A stretch of 64,000 bases of DNA, taken from assembly GCA_025351405.1 (NCBI GenBank), contig JANXVZ010000025.1, forward strand, positions 1 to 64,000, given 5' to 3'. A model generated the notes under the pieces. That model worked only from the letters and a program-made list of their open reading frames with translations, did no database searches and was not told the DNA's origin. The position numbers and the translations under genes were made by a program. Positions 44,493-53,682 of the stretch are shown in pieces; position 1 is the first letter of the stretch, and each line of letters begins with the position of its first letter. Origin of the DNA: Sphingomonadales bacterium (GTDB lineage Bacteria; Pseudomonadota; Alphaproteobacteria; Sphingomonadales; Sphingomonadaceae).

Positions 44493-45647
44493 TCAGCCCC
44501 ACACCTCGCCGAACAGCCGGGCAAAGTTGCCGCCGATCAGCTTTTCGACGCGGGCGGTGGTCCAGCCGCGCTTGAGCAGGTCGGCGGCGAGCGTTTCGAA
44601 ACGGCGGGGCGTATTGTATTCGGGGACGTACAGAAAGACATCGGCCGTCTCGCCGGGGGCGGAAATGCCGTTCTTCTGGCGTTCGGCGACGAAATCGGCG
44701 TGCTGTTTGCGGAACCGGGCATCGAGTGTCAGTCCGGTCACGCTGCCATCGGTGCCTAGCCCGATGTGATCCTCGCCCATCACATTCAACGCGTGTTCGA
44801 TATGGCGGATAAGGTCTTCGGCGTGCGGTTGGCCGGATACACGCAGGAAGGGCATGAAATAGACGCCGGCGACGCCGCCCTTTTCCGCGAGCGCCTTCAG
44901 GACATTGTCGTTGGTGTTGCGCGGGTTGTCGACAAGCGCCCGGCAGCCGGTGTGGGTGATCGCCATCGGCCCCTTGCACGTGGCAATGGTTTCGGACTGG
45001 GTGCGCGCCCCGGCATGGCTGGCATCGACGAGAATGCGCTTCGCATTGAGCCGCACCACGAGCTCGTTGCCGAGCTTGCTCAGGCCGGCGTTGCCTGGCT
45101 CCAGGCAGCCGTCGCCCATCAGGTTGCGGCGATTGTACGTCGGCTGGCAGATCCGCAGCCCGAGGGAATGAAAGACATCGACGCGATCGAGGTCGGTGCC
45201 GAACGCGGTTGAATCCTGGAAGCCGGTTATGACGCCCATGCGCTTGCTGGCCTTGGCGGCGGCAATGTCCGCCCTGGCGAGAACGCGGAGGAACACGCCG
45301 GGGTTGGCGGCGATTTCATCGTGCGCCTGGACAAGTCCGGCGACCGAGCGTTCGAAAGCATCGGGGACATTGCCGACCGCGCCGACGGTGGCGTTGACCA
45401 GCGTGATGCCGGAGGTGCGAACATCATCGAGAAGGCGCGGCGTCAGCGCCGTGGCGTCCGGGGCGCTCGGGTCATAACCGCCAGCGCCGCCAAGCGCATC
45501 GACGATGATCGCGCGATCATAGAGCCCGGATGCCGCCGGCCTCGCGCCTGCACTCTCGACTGCGGCCTTGGCGCCGCCGACGCCCGCAAGCGCAGCGATG
45601 GCGCCAAGAGCAGCCAGCGTGGCCCGACGATCGATGATGACAGACAT
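44493..45647 (-). CDS. M19 membrane-dipeptidase homologue with altered metal site
   Basis: A 384-residue exported protein. The N-terminus DRRATLAALGAIAALAGVGG looks like a Tat-type signal. The TIM-barrel body follows the renal-dipeptidase plan: GVITGFQDS, LGLRICQPTYNRRNLMGDGC, ILVDASHAG with the metal His, ITHTGCRALVDNPRNTND with the second His, and GLGTDGSV with the Asp. However, the usual N-terminal HxD (as in DGHND) is replaced by VDALGG, and the bridging Glu position reads Asp or Gln (FQDS). One metal of the pair may therefore be missing. It may be a peptidase or lactonase-like relative with a different substrate. Confidence 0.8.
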   Translation of the reverse strand: MSVIIDRRATLAALGAIAALAGVGGAKAAVESAGARPAASGLYDRAIIVDALGGAGGYDPSAPDATALTPRLLDDVRTSGITLVNATVGAVGNVPDAFERSVAGLVQAHDEIAANPGVFLRVLARADIAAAKASKRMGVITGFQDSTAFGTDLDRVDVFHSLGLRICQPTYNRRNLMGDGCLEPGNAGLSKLGNELVVRLNAKRILVDASHAGARTQSETIATCKGPMAITHTGCRALVDNPRNTNDNVLKALAEKGGVAGVYFMPFLRVSGQPHAEDLIRHIEHALNVMGEDHIGLGTDGSVTGLTLDARFRKQHADFVAERQKNGISAPGETADVFLYVPEYNTPRRFETLAADLLKRGWTTARVEKLIGGNFARLFGEVWG

Positions 45648-45674
45648 TGGCGTTTCCCCCTCAGGTAACGCCAA
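45647..45674 (-). promoter_or_regulatory. Hairpin presenting the ribosome-binding site of the M19 gene
   Basis: TTGGCGTT and AACGCCAA form an 8-bp perfect stem (45647-45654 with 45667-45674) with a 12-nt loop. On the minus strand the loop contains GAGGGGG, the Shine-Dalgarno-like run, and the downstream arm touches the A of the start codon at 45647. A structure here could tune translation. Confidence 0.4.
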
Positions 45675-45731
45675 CCTACTCCCGCCACGGCGAGCGCGTA
45701 ACCCTCTCTCCCTTGATGGGCGCGAGGGTCG

Positions 45732-47924
45732 TTACGCCGCCGCCTTCAAGCGCGCACGGCCATAGAATGTCTCGCCCGCCGCCGCCATGTCGCGGAGCAA
45801 CTGTGGCGGGGCGAAACGCTCGCCGTGCGCTTGCGCCAGCCGGTCGAGCGTGGCGACGACGTTGCCGATACCAATGGTGTCCATGTGGCTGAACGGGCCG
45901 CCGGTGAACGGCGCGAAGCCCCAGCCAAAGATGGCGCCAAGGTCGCCGTCCTCGGGCGTTTCGAGGACACCTTCGGCAAAGCAGCGCGCCGTTTCGACGA
46001 GCTGGCGATAGAGCAGGCGCTCCTTGACTGCATCGGCGCTCGGCTGTTCGACGGCGAGGCCACCGGCCACGGTCGCCACCAGCTCGGGCCAGATGTACTT
46101 CTTTGCCGGTGCATCGGGATAGACGTAGAAGCCCTTGGCGTTCTTGCGGCCGAAGCGCCCGAGTTCGTTCATTTTTTCAATGACACCATCGGCGGGGCCG
46201 GGCTTGTAGGCTTCGCCCAGGTCGGCGCGGGTCTGCTTGCCGACCTTGTATGAGAGGTCGAGGCCGACCTCGTCGTTGACCGCGAGAGGTCCCACCGGCA
46301 TGCCCATCTGCTTGCCGACATTCTCGATCAGCGCCGGATTGGCTCCTTCGCCGAGCAACGTCAGGCCTTCCTGCACATATGTGCCGAAACAGCGCGAGGT
46401 GTAGAAGCCGCGGCTGTCGTTGACGACAATCGGTGTCTTGCGGATGGCGGCGACATAATCGAGCGCCTTGGCAATGGCTTGCGGCCCGGTCTTCTTGCCG
46501 ACGATGATCTCCACCAGCGGCATCTTTTCCACCGGCGAGAAGAAGTGGATGCCGATGAAGTTTTCCGGCTTGCTCCACGCTTCGGCAAGGCCGGTGATCG
46601 GCAGCGTCGAAGTGTTGGAACCAAAGATCGTGTCGGCACCGACGACGGCCTCGGTCTTTCCTGTCACATCGGCCTTTATGTCCCGGGCTTCGAACACCGC
46701 TTCGATGATCAGGTCGCAGCCCGCCAGGTCGGCATAGTCCGTCGTCGGGTGAATGCGATCGAGAATGGCAGCCATCTTTGCCGGATCGGTGCGCTTCTTG
46801 GCGAGCCGGTCAGCGGTATATTGCTTGCCCTTTTCGGCATCGGCCTGCGAACGGTCGAGCAGCACAACGTCTATCCCGGCCTGCGCCGATACCATGGCGA
46901 CGCCGGCGCCCATCAAGCCGGCGCCGAGCATGCCGATCTTCCTGGGCGGCATCGGGGTCACGTCCTTTGGGCGGCGCGCACCCTTTTCGGCGGCCTGCTT
47001 GGAAACGAACAACGACCGGATCATGTTGCCCGCCTGGGGGTCGGCGACGACCTTGGCGAAATACTTCGATTCAACCCGGATGGCGGTGTCCATCGGCAGC
47101 TGCGCGCCTTCATAGACGGCACTCAGAATGGCGATCGGCGCGTTCATGTTGTGGTTTGTCGTCTTTGCGGTCATCGCCGTGCCGGCGATGAAGGTCTGGA
47201 CAAAGCCCGGGTTGAACATGCCGACACCGCCGGGAAACTTGAAGTTCTTTTCGTCCCAGGGTTGCACGCCCTTGGTCGGGTTGGCCTTCACCCACGCCTT
47301 GGCGGTGGCGAGCACATCGTCGGCGGGAACCACGGCCTGGACGACACCAAAGCCGAGCGCCTCCTGCGGGCTCATGTTCTTGCCCTGCAGCAGATACATC
47401 AGCGCCGGCTGCACGCCCATCAGGCGCGGCAGGCGTTGCGTACCACCGGCACCGGGGAACAGCCCGACCATCACTTCGGGCAGCCCAAGGGTGATCCTGG
47501 GATTGTCCGCAACAACGCGATAATGGCAGGCGAGGATGAACTCGAGGCCACCGCCCAGCGCCAGGCCGTTCACCGCCGCCGCGACCGGCTTGCCGCAGGT
47601 TTCAAGATCACGCAGCAGGCGATTGAGCTGGAACACACCATCGAACAGCGCCGCCATCTTCGATTTGCCTTCCGGCAACGCCGCGCCCGAGCCGAACAGC
47701 GCGCCCATACCTTTCAGGTCGGCGCCGGCCATGAAGCCACTGGCCTTGCCACTGGTCAGCACCGCGCCCTTTATGTCAGGCTCCGCCTTCAATCGCGCAA
47801 TGGCGGCGGCGAGGTCGCGCTGCACTTCCGGCGTGATGACGTTCATCGACTGGCCGGGCACATCGATGGTCAGGGTCAGGATGCCATCGGCATCGAGGTC
47901 GGAACGGATTGCGGTGTCGGTCAT
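45732..47924 (-). CDS. 3-hydroxyacyl-CoA dehydrogenase / enoyl-CoA hydratase (FadJ-type trifunctional subunit)
   Basis: A 730-residue beta-oxidation enzyme carrying two activities. Residues ~1-190 are an enoyl-CoA hydratase (AAAVNGLALGGGLEFILACHYRV and VGLFPGAGGTQRLPRLMG, with the oxyanion glycines and catalytic Glu region). From about residue 330 comes the dehydrogenase (IGMLGAGLMGAGVAMVSAQAG, GSNTSTLPIT, GIHFFSPVEKMPLVEII and VVNDSRGFYTSRCFGTY). The C-terminal helical domain ends WGFAPFTGGPFSHMD. It is third in the acyl-CoA cluster, 120 bp after the thiolase gene. FadJ-like rather than FadB-like by length and motif order, but not certain. Confidence 0.95.
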   Translation of the reverse strand: MTDTAIRSDLDADGILTLTIDVPGQSMNVITPEVQRDLAAAIARLKAEPDIKGAVLTSGKASGFMAGADLKGMGALFGSGAALPEGKSKMAALFDGVFQLNRLLRDLETCGKPVAAAVNGLALGGGLEFILACHYRVVADNPRITLGLPEVMVGLFPGAGGTQRLPRLMGVQPALMYLLQGKNMSPQEALGFGVVQAVVPADDVLATAKAWVKANPTKGVQPWDEKNFKFPGGVGMFNPGFVQTFIAGTAMTAKTTNHNMNAPIAILSAVYEGAQLPMDTAIRVESKYFAKVVADPQAGNMIRSLFVSKQAAEKGARRPKDVTPMPPRKIGMLGAGLMGAGVAMVSAQAGIDVVLLDRSQADAEKGKQYTADRLAKKRTDPAKMAAILDRIHPTTDYADLAGCDLIIEAVFEARDIKADVTGKTEAVVGADTIFGSNTSTLPITGLAEAWSKPENFIGIHFFSPVEKMPLVEIIVGKKTGPQAIAKALDYVAAIRKTPIVVNDSRGFYTSRCFGTYVQEGLTLLGEGANPALIENVGKQMGMPVGPLAVNDEVGLDLSYKVGKQTRADLGEAYKPGPADGVIEKMNELGRFGRKNAKGFYVYPDAPAKKYIWPELVATVAGGLAVEQPSADAVKERLLYRQLVETARCFAEGVLETPEDGDLGAIFGWGFAPFTGGPFSHMDTIGIGNVVATLDRLAQAHGERFAPPQLLRDMAAAGETFYGRARLKAAA

Positions 47925-48044
47925 GGGATTTCCCTCAACTCAATCGCCGTGGATGAACATGCCACTGGCGAACATCGTGTAAACTCAAAGCAGAAGCCCG
48001 GCGGCGGCGCAGACGAATGGTCGCCAACCCATCGCCGCGAAGCC

Positions 48045-49256
48045 TCAAATCCGCTCGATGATCGTCGCCGTGCCCATGCCGGCGCCGACGCACAGGTTGA
48101 TCAGCGCCGTGCCCTTGCCGGTACGCTCCAGTTCATCAAGAACGGTGCCGAGGATCATGCCGCCGGTGGCGCCCAATGGATGCCCCATGGCAATCGCGCC
48201 GCCGTTGACGTTGATGCGGTCGTGCGAAATGTTCATCGCCTGCATGTAGCGCAGGACCACCGAGGCAAAGGCTTCGTTGAGCTCGAACAGGTCGATATCG
48301 TCCCTGGTCATGCCGGCGCGTTGCAGCACCTTGGCGGCGACGAACTCCGGCCCCGTCAGCATGATCGTCGGTTCCGAACCGATGCTCGCCATGGCGCGGA
48401 TGCGGGCCCGCGGCTTGAGGCCGTATTTCTCGCCGATTTCGCGGTTGCCGACCAGCACCGCACTGGCGCCATCGACGATTCCCGACGAATTGCCGCCGTG
48501 GTGGACGTGGTTGATCTTTTCGATCTCTGGGTAGCGCATCAACGCAATGGCATCGAAGCCCGGCATCTGTTCACCCATCGCTTCGAAAGCCGGCGCCAGG
48601 CTGCCGAGTGACTGCATGTCGGTCTGCGGGCGCATATGCTCGTCATGCGCCAGCACGATCTCGCCGATGACGTCGCGAACACCGACCACGGAGCCATTGA
48701 ACCGGCCTTCGGCCCATGCCCGCGCGGCGCGCTGCTGGCTTTCCATTGCGTAGGCGTCGACGTCGTTGCGGCTGAAGCCGTATTTGGTGGCGATAAGATC
48801 GGCACCGATGCCCTGCGGGGCAAAATAGGTCTTGTAGGCGACGGCGGGATCCATCGCCCAGGCACCGCCATCGGCACCCATCGGCACGCGGCTCATCGAT
48901 TCGACGCCGCCGCCGATGGCGAACAGCGCTTCGCCCGAAATCACCTTGGCGGCAGCCATGTTGACGGCTTCGAGGCCCGACGCACAGAAACGGTTGATCT
49001 GCACGCCGGCAGTGGTCTCTGCGTAGTCGGCGTTGAGCACTGCGACACGGGCGATGTCCGACCCTTGCTCGCCAACCGGGGCGACACAGCCGAAGATGAC
49101 GTCATCGACGTCGTGCGTGTCGATGCCCGTGCGGTCGCGGATGGCCTGCAAAACCTGGGTGCCAAGCTGGATCGGCGTGATCTCGTGCAGCTTGCCGTCG
49201 CGCTTGCCCTTGCCGCGCGGGGTGCGGACGGTGTCGTAGACATAGGCTTCGGTCAT
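48045..49256 (-). CDS. Acetyl-CoA C-acyltransferase (thiolase II)
   Basis: A 403-residue thiolase that cleaves 3-ketoacyl-CoA with CoA. The nucleophile is in [17 protein letters not shown] (about residue 90). [18 protein letters not shown] is the loop before the second half, [16 protein letters not shown] holds the catalytic His, and [13 protein letters not shown] holds the second catalytic Cys. It begins [21 protein letters not shown], typical of acetyl-CoA acetyltransferases in the beta-oxidation clusters of alphaproteobacteria. It partners the FadJ-type gene downstream and the acyl-CoA dehydrogenase upstream. Confidence 0.95.
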   Translation of the reverse strand: MTEAYVYDTVRTPRGKGKRDGKLHEITPIQLGTQVLQAIRDRTGIDTHDVDDVIFGCVAPVGEQGSDIARVAVLNADYAETTAGVQINRFCASGLEAVNMAAAKVISGEALFAIGGGVESMSRVPMGADGGAWAMDPAVAYKTYFAPQGIGADLIATKYGFSRNDVDAYAMESQQRAARAWAEGRFNGSVVGVRDVIGEIVLAHDEHMRPQTDMQSLGSLAPAFEAMGEQMPGFDAIALMRYPEIEKINHVHHGGNSSGIVDGASAVLVGNREIGEKYGLKPRARIRAMASIGSEPTIMLTGPEFVAAKVLQRAGMTRDDIDLFELNEAFASVVLRYMQAMNISHDRINVNGGAIAMGHPLGATGGMILGTVLDELERTGKGTALINLCVGAGMGTATIIERI

Positions 49257-49272
49257 GACGTGTCTCCATCTG

Positions 49273-49374
49273 CTCCCGTCCCGCTTGCGGGAGGGGTCGG
49301 GGGGTGGGAAGTGTTTCGGCGGCCGGACATGGGCCCACTGCCCACGCCCAGCTCCTCCCGCAAGCGGGAGGGAG
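49273..49374. repeat. BIME-like pair of inverted palindromes between operon genes
   Basis: Two palindromes, TCCCGC-TT-GCGGGA (49279-49292) and CTCCCGC-AA-GCGGGAG (49355-49370), lie about 75 bp apart in opposite orientation. They are flanked by GGGG-rich and CCC-rich runs that also pair imperfectly (GGGGTGGG with CCCACGCCC). The whole ~100-bp block fills the gap between the thiolase start and the acyl-CoA dehydrogenase stop. It resembles a paired REP element of the kind found between bacterial genes. Confidence 0.6.
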
Positions 49375-49377
49375 TTC

Positions 49378-51171
49378 CTAGAAAGCCTGCGCCGCCATCG
49401 CCATCAGCGACTCGCTACCTGCCTCGATCTTGCTGCGCAAGGCACCTGCATCGGGGGTATAGCGTTCGGCGAAATAGCGCGCGGTGATCAGCTTGTTCGT
49501 GTAGAAATCGGTATCCGATGCGCCGCTATCAAGTGCTGCATGGCTGGCCTTCGCCATCAAAAGCCACATATGGCCGAGCGCGACGATGCCCATCAGGTGC
49601 AGGTAGGCGGTCGCCCCGGCGCCGGCATTGTCGGGCTTGGCCATGGCGTTGGTCATCAGCCACATCGTCGCCGATTGCAGCTCGCCCAAGGATTTCTCCA
49701 GAGGGCCGGCAACAACCGCCAGCCGTTCGTCGGCCTTGGCATCGGCCAGTGCTTCCGACACCAGCGCCAGATAGGCGCGCATGCCGCGGCCACCATTCAT
49801 TGCCAGCTTGCGGCCGACGAGGTCCATCGCCTGGATGCCGTTGGTGCCTTCGTAAATCTGGGCGATACGGGCATCGCGGACGAACTGCTCCATCCCCCAT
49901 TCGCGGATGTAGCCATGGCCACCATAGACCTGCTGCGAGGCTGTGGCGATCTCATAGCCCTTGTCGGTGCAATAGCCCTTGATGACCGGGGTGAGCAGCG
50001 AGATCAGGTCATCGGCGAGTTGGCGCTCCTCGGGTGTCGCCGCCTTATGGGCGAGATCGACCTGCAATGCCCCCCACAACACCAGCGCCCGGGCGCCCTC
50101 GTTGAAGGCGCGGCCGTCCATCAGCATCCGCCGCACGTCGGGGTGGACGATGATCGGGTCGGCCTTGGCGGCGGGATCCGCCGGCCCCGTCAACGCCCGG
50201 CCCTGGGTGCGGTCGCGCGCGTAGGTGACGGCATTCTGATAGGCGACCTCGCCCTGTGCCAGCCCCTGCACGCCGACACCTAGGCGGGCCGCATTCATCA
50301 TGATGAACATGGCGCGCAGGCCCTTGTTCTCCTCGCCGAGCATATAGCCGGTGGCGCCGTCATAATTCATGACGCAGGTGGCGTTGGCGTGGATGCCCAT
50401 CTTGTGCTCGATCGACCCGCATTTGACGCCGTTGCGGGCGCCAAGGCTGCCATCGGCGTTGACGAGGAACTTGGGCACGATGAACAGCGAGATGCCCTTG
50501 ACGTTGTCGGGCGCCCCGGCGGTCTTGGCGAGGACAAGGTGGATGATATTGTCGTTGAGGTCGTGCTCGCCGGCCGAAATGAAGATCTTGGTGCCGGTGA
50601 TGGCATAGGTACCATCGGGCCGGGGTTCGGCGCGGGTGCGGATGAGGCCGAGGTCGGTGCCGCATTGCGGCTCGGTCAGGTTCATCGTGCCGGTCCAGCG
50701 CCCGGCCACCATGTTGGGCAGGAACTGCTTCTTCTGGGCTTCGCTGCCGACCGCTTCTATTGCGGCCTGCGCGCCTTCATTCAGGCCAGGATACATCGAG
50801 AACGCCATGTTGGCGCTCGACAGATATTCCGACATGGCGGTGCCGATGACATAGGGCAGGCCCTGCCCGCCATATTCGGCATCGGCGATCAACGTACCCC
50901 ATCCGGCTTCCATGAACTGGGCATAAGCCGCCTTGAACCCCGTCGGCGTCGTCACGCTGCCATCGTCGTGGCGGCTGCAGCCTTCGATATCCCCGGACAG
51001 GTTTATGGGCGCCAGCACCTGCTCGCAAAATTTGCCGCCTTCCTCCAGGATGGCCTTCACGACATCTGGGGTCGCGTCGGCAAAACCGAGAAGATTCGAA
51101 TATTTGTCGAGGCCGACAATGGCATCAAGGACGAACTGGGTGTCCTTTACCGGGGCGCGATAGGCGGGCAT
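49378..51171 (-). CDS. Acyl-CoA dehydrogenase, long form with C-terminal domain
   Basis: A 597-residue FAD enzyme catalysing the first beta-oxidation step. It begins [21 protein letters not shown], the N-terminal extension of the ~600-residue subfamily that includes DmdC-like enzymes. FAD and substrate motifs are [21 protein letters not shown] and [13 protein letters not shown]. The catalytic glutamate lies in [20 protein letters not shown] (about 435). The C-terminal 120 residues are the extra domain of this subfamily. It follows the MerR gene by 11 bp. The acyl substrate is not determined; DMSP or 3-methylthiopropionate use cannot be excluded, but no dmd partners are present. Confidence 0.93.
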   Translation of the reverse strand: MPAYRAPVKDTQFVLDAIVGLDKYSNLLGFADATPDVVKAILEEGGKFCEQVLAPINLSGDIEGCSRHDDGSVTTPTGFKAAYAQFMEAGWGTLIADAEYGGQGLPYVIGTAMSEYLSSANMAFSMYPGLNEGAQAAIEAVGSEAQKKQFLPNMVAGRWTGTMNLTEPQCGTDLGLIRTRAEPRPDGTYAITGTKIFISAGEHDLNDNIIHLVLAKTAGAPDNVKGISLFIVPKFLVNADGSLGARNGVKCGSIEHKMGIHANATCVMNYDGATGYMLGEENKGLRAMFIMMNAARLGVGVQGLAQGEVAYQNAVTYARDRTQGRALTGPADPAAKADPIIVHPDVRRMLMDGRAFNEGARALVLWGALQVDLAHKAATPEERQLADDLISLLTPVIKGYCTDKGYEIATASQQVYGGHGYIREWGMEQFVRDARIAQIYEGTNGIQAMDLVGRKLAMNGGRGMRAYLALVSEALADAKADERLAVVAGPLEKSLGELQSATMWLMTNAMAKPDNAGAGATAYLHLMGIVALGHMWLLMAKASHAALDSGASDTDFYTNKLITARYFAERYTPDAGALRSKIEAGSESLMAMAAQAF

Positions 51172-51182
51172 TTACGCAATTC

Positions 51183-51617
51183 CTACTGGTTGGCATTCTT
51201 GGGGATGACAGTCGCCACAAGCGCACAAAAACTTTGCAGTTCTTCGATCGTCGCGTCGATATCGTTGCGCTGCTCCTCGAGCGCGGCGATGCGTGCGCGG
51301 CATTTTTCGAGCGTCACCAGCCGCTGCTGGGTACGCCCGTCACCAAGATCGTAAAGGTCGATCATCTCGCGGATTTCGGCGAGCGAGAACCCGACGTTCT
51401 TGGCGCGCAATATCCACGCCAGCCGCGCCCGGTCCCGCCGCGAATACACCCGGTTCTGCCCCTGGCGCTCCGGCGCGATAAGCCCCTGGTCTTCGTAAAA
51501 ACGAATGGCGCGCGGCGTCACGTTGAACGACAGCGACAGGTCGGTGATGGTGAAACTGTCGCTGCCACAAGGCGGCGGCACGGAAACGATCGCAAAATCG
51601 TGAGTAACGTCGGTCAT
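51183..51617 (-). CDS. MerR-family regulator of acyl-CoA catabolism (LiuR-like)
   Basis: A 144-residue regulator. The winged helix starts FTITDLSLSFNVTPRAIRFYEDQGLIAPERQGQNRVYSRRDRARL, the MerR DNA-binding plan. A long coiled-coil dimer helix follows (LEKCRARIAALEEQRNDIDATIEELQ). It lacks the metal-binding cysteines of metal-sensing MerR proteins, which fits the LiuR/FadR-like branch controlling leucine or fatty-acid oxidation. It leads the beta-oxidation operon, and a perfect palindrome lies 14-33 bp upstream of its start. The ATG at 51617 is used; a TTG two codons upstream is unlikely. Confidence 0.88.
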   Translation of the reverse strand: MTDVTHDFAIVSVPPPCGSDSFTITDLSLSFNVTPRAIRFYEDQGLIAPERQGQNRVYSRRDRARLAWILRAKNVGFSLAEIREMIDLYDLGDGRTQQRLVTLEKCRARIAALEEQRNDIDATIEELQSFCALVATVIPKNANQ

Positions 51618-51630
51618 GACCAAGTGAGAT

Positions 51631-51650
51631 AGTTGACGTTAACGTCAACT
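51631..51650. promoter_or_regulatory. Perfect 20-bp palindrome, likely MerR-type operator
   Basis: AGTTGACGTTAACGTCAACT is its own reverse complement. It lies between the MerR gene start (51617) and the hisI stop (51666). The core TTGACG-TTAA-CGTCAA resembles operators described for LiuR-type MerR proteins, and the spacing suits autoregulation of the operon. No second copy was seen in the window. Confidence 0.7.
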
Positions 51651-51665
51651 GTCAAGGCGACGGCC

Positions 51666-52037
51666 TCAGTCCCGCACCAGTCCGCCACTTTCCACCCGGC
51701 GATAAAAGCACGATCGCGCTCCCGTATGACAGGCCGGCCCCGCGGGTTCGACCTTCATCCATATGGCGTCCTGATCGCAATCGACGCGCATTTCGATAAC
51801 CCGCTGGACGTGGCCGGAGGTGCCCCCCTTGTGCCAGAGTTCGGCGCGGGAACGCGACCAGTAATGCGCTTCGCCGGTCGCCAGGGTCGCGGCCAATGCG
51901 GCGGCGTTCATGTGCGCGACCATCAGCACTTCTCCTGACCGGGCATCGGTGGCGACCGCCGTGACAAGGCCGTTGGCATCCCATTTCGGATCCAGATGGA
52001 GCCCGGATTCGCGATATGTCCCGTTGGCATCGCTCAT
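51666..52037 (-). CDS. hisI: Phosphoribosyl-AMP cyclohydrolase
   Basis: Zinc enzyme of histidine biosynthesis that opens the purine ring of phosphoribosyl-AMP. The 123-residue single-domain form (no fused HisE) has [30 protein letters not shown], the [23 protein letters not shown] block with its metal-binding Cys and Asp residues, and [13 protein letters not shown] with two further cysteines. It stands apart from other his genes and is divergent from purF across 91 bp, giving two purine-linked genes at one promoter region. Confidence 0.95.
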   Translation of the reverse strand: MSDANGTYRESGLHLDPKWDANGLVTAVATDARSGEVLMVAHMNAAALAATLATGEAHYWSRSRAELWHKGGTSGHVQRVIEMRVDCDQDAIWMKVEPAGPACHTGARSCFYRRVESGGLVRD

Positions 52038-52128
52038 ATGACAGATCCGTGTCGGTTAAGGGGGCGACAAATGCCGCTGTATTTCCTATATGCCCGCCAA
52101 CCGCGGCGCTGACGAGGCTCCTTTCCCG

Positions 52129-53595
52129 ATGGACACAATGCTCACCACCGACCCGTGGGAAGACGATCACCTGCACGAAGAATGCGGCGTTTTCGGCGTG
52201 TACGGCGCCGATGGCGCGGCGGCGCTCGCCGCGCTCGGACTGCACGCGCTCCAGCATCGCGGCCAGGAGGCCGCCGGCATCACGACTTGGGATGGCAAGG
52301 ATTTCCATACGCACCGCGCCATGGGGCACGTCGCTGGCAATTTCGACAGCGACGATGTCATCCGCAAGCTGCGCGGCGATGTCGCCATCGGCCATAATCG
52401 CTATTCGACGACCGGTGAAACGGCGTTGCGCAATGTCCAGCCGCTGTTTGCCGAGCTGTCGTCTGGCGGCTTTGCCGTGGCGCACAACGGCAATATTTCC
52501 AACGCCGTGACGCTGCGCCGGGACCTTGTGCGGCGCGGCTCGATCTTCCAGTCCACCAGCGATACCGAAGTGATCATCCACCTCGTCGCCACGTCGGCAT
52601 ATCGCACCCTGCTCGACAGGTTCATCGATGCCTTGAAGCGCGTCGAGGGCGCCTATTCGCTGCTCTGCCTGACGCCCGAAGGCATGCTTGCCTGCCGCGA
52701 CCCCTTGGGCGTGCGACCCTTGGTACTCGGGCGCCTCGGCGACAGCTATATCCTTGCCAGTGAAACCGTCGCGCTCGATGTCGTGGGGGCCACGTTCCTG
52801 CGCGCCGTCGAGCCCGGCGAACTGATCATCATTTCGCCGCGCGGGTTGCGCTCGATAAGGCCCTTTGCAGTCCAGCGCCCCCGCCCGTGCATTTTCGAGC
52901 ACGTCTATTTCTCGCGACCCGATTCGGTCGTCGATGGTTCCAGCGTCTACCAGGTGAGGAAGAAGATCGGCGCGGAGTTGGCGCGCGAAAGTCCGGTCGA
53001 TGCCGACATGGTGGTGCCCGTGCCCGATTCGGGTACGCCCGCAGCCATCGGTTATGCCCAGGAATCGGGCCTGCCGTTCGAACTCGGCATTATTCGCTCG
53101 CACTATGTCGGCCGCACGTTCATCCAGCCGGGCGACCAGATTCGCAACCTCGGCGTCAAGCTGAAGCACAACGCCAACCGCGCCATGATCGCCGGCAAGC
53201 GGATCGTGCTCATCGATGATTCGATTGTTCGCGGCACGACTTCGCTGAAGATCGTCCAGATGCTGCGCGATGCCGGCGCGGAGGAGGTGCACATGCGCAT
53301 CGCCAGCCCGCCGACGCGCCACAGTTGCTACTATGGCGTCGACACGCCCGAGCGGTCAAAGCTGCTGGCGGCGCAGATGGATGTCGAAAGGATGCGCGAC
53401 TATATCAAGGTCGACAGCCTGGCATTCCTGTCGATCGACGGCCTTTATCGTGCCCTTGGCGAGGATATGCGGCTCGATGACGCCCCGCAATATTGCGATG
53501 CCTGCTTTACGGGCGACTATCCGACCCGGCTGACCGACCAGGAAGACGCCGAAGTCCCCGACCAGTTGAGCCTGCTGGCAGAACGCATGATCTGA
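52129..53595 (+). CDS. purF: Amidophosphoribosyltransferase
   Basis: First committed enzyme of purine synthesis, glutamine-dependent. With the start at 52129 the protein has 488 residues. The N-terminal nucleophile is C19 in HEECGVFGV, exposed after removal of a short propeptide. The glutaminase part continues LQHRGQEAAGI and GHNRYSTTG, with AHNGNI. The transferase part has VPVPDSGTPAAIGYAQESGLP and the PRPP loop VLIDDSIVRGTTSLK. Cysteines in PRPCIFEHVYF, HSCYYGVD and QYCDACFTG fit the [4Fe-4S] cluster of the Bacillus-type enzyme. GAGG precedes this ATG; further ATG codons at 52090 and 52138 are possible. Confidence 0.95.
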   Translation: MDTMLTTDPWEDDHLHEECGVFGVYGADGAAALAALGLHALQHRGQEAAGITTWDGKDFHTHRAMGHVAGNFDSDDVIRKLRGDVAIGHNRYSTTGETALRNVQPLFAELSSGGFAVAHNGNISNAVTLRRDLVRRGSIFQSTSDTEVIIHLVATSAYRTLLDRFIDALKRVEGAYSLLCLTPEGMLACRDPLGVRPLVLGRLGDSYILASETVALDVVGATFLRAVEPGELIIISPRGLRSIRPFAVQRPRPCIFEHVYFSRPDSVVDGSSVYQVRKKIGAELARESPVDADMVVPVPDSGTPAAIGYAQESGLPFELGIIRSHYVGRTFIQPGDQIRNLGVKLKHNANRAMIAGKRIVLIDDSIVRGTTSLKIVQMLRDAGAEEVHMRIASPPTRHSCYYGVDTPERSKLLAAQMDVERMRDYIKVDSLAFLSIDGLYRALGEDMRLDDAPQYCDACFTGDYPTRLTDQEDAEVPDQLSLLAERMI

Positions 53596-53682
53596 CAGCA
53601 GCAGCAGCCGCCCCGGCCACGGCGGCAAACACATTCCCGATATTGAATTTTCCCCGCTTGCCAGTGCGAGACTTGAGCACCG

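Noticed and set aside
46479-48611. A 710-codon plus-strand frame spanning the FadJ and thiolase genes
   Set aside because: It crosses two well-supported minus-strand genes and the gap between them, and its composition is that of an antisense shadow.
49273-49374. Insertion-sequence remnant
   Set aside because: No transposase fragment or target duplication is visible; the paired palindromes look like a REP/BIME element instead.
51631-51650. Terminator for hisI or an attachment site
   Set aside because: The palindrome is AT-containing with no loop and no U-tract, and there is no integrase or second copy. An operator explains it better.
51652-53322. A 556-codon minus-strand frame across hisI and purF
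   Set aside because: It runs through the divergent promoter region and opposes purF; no motif is present.
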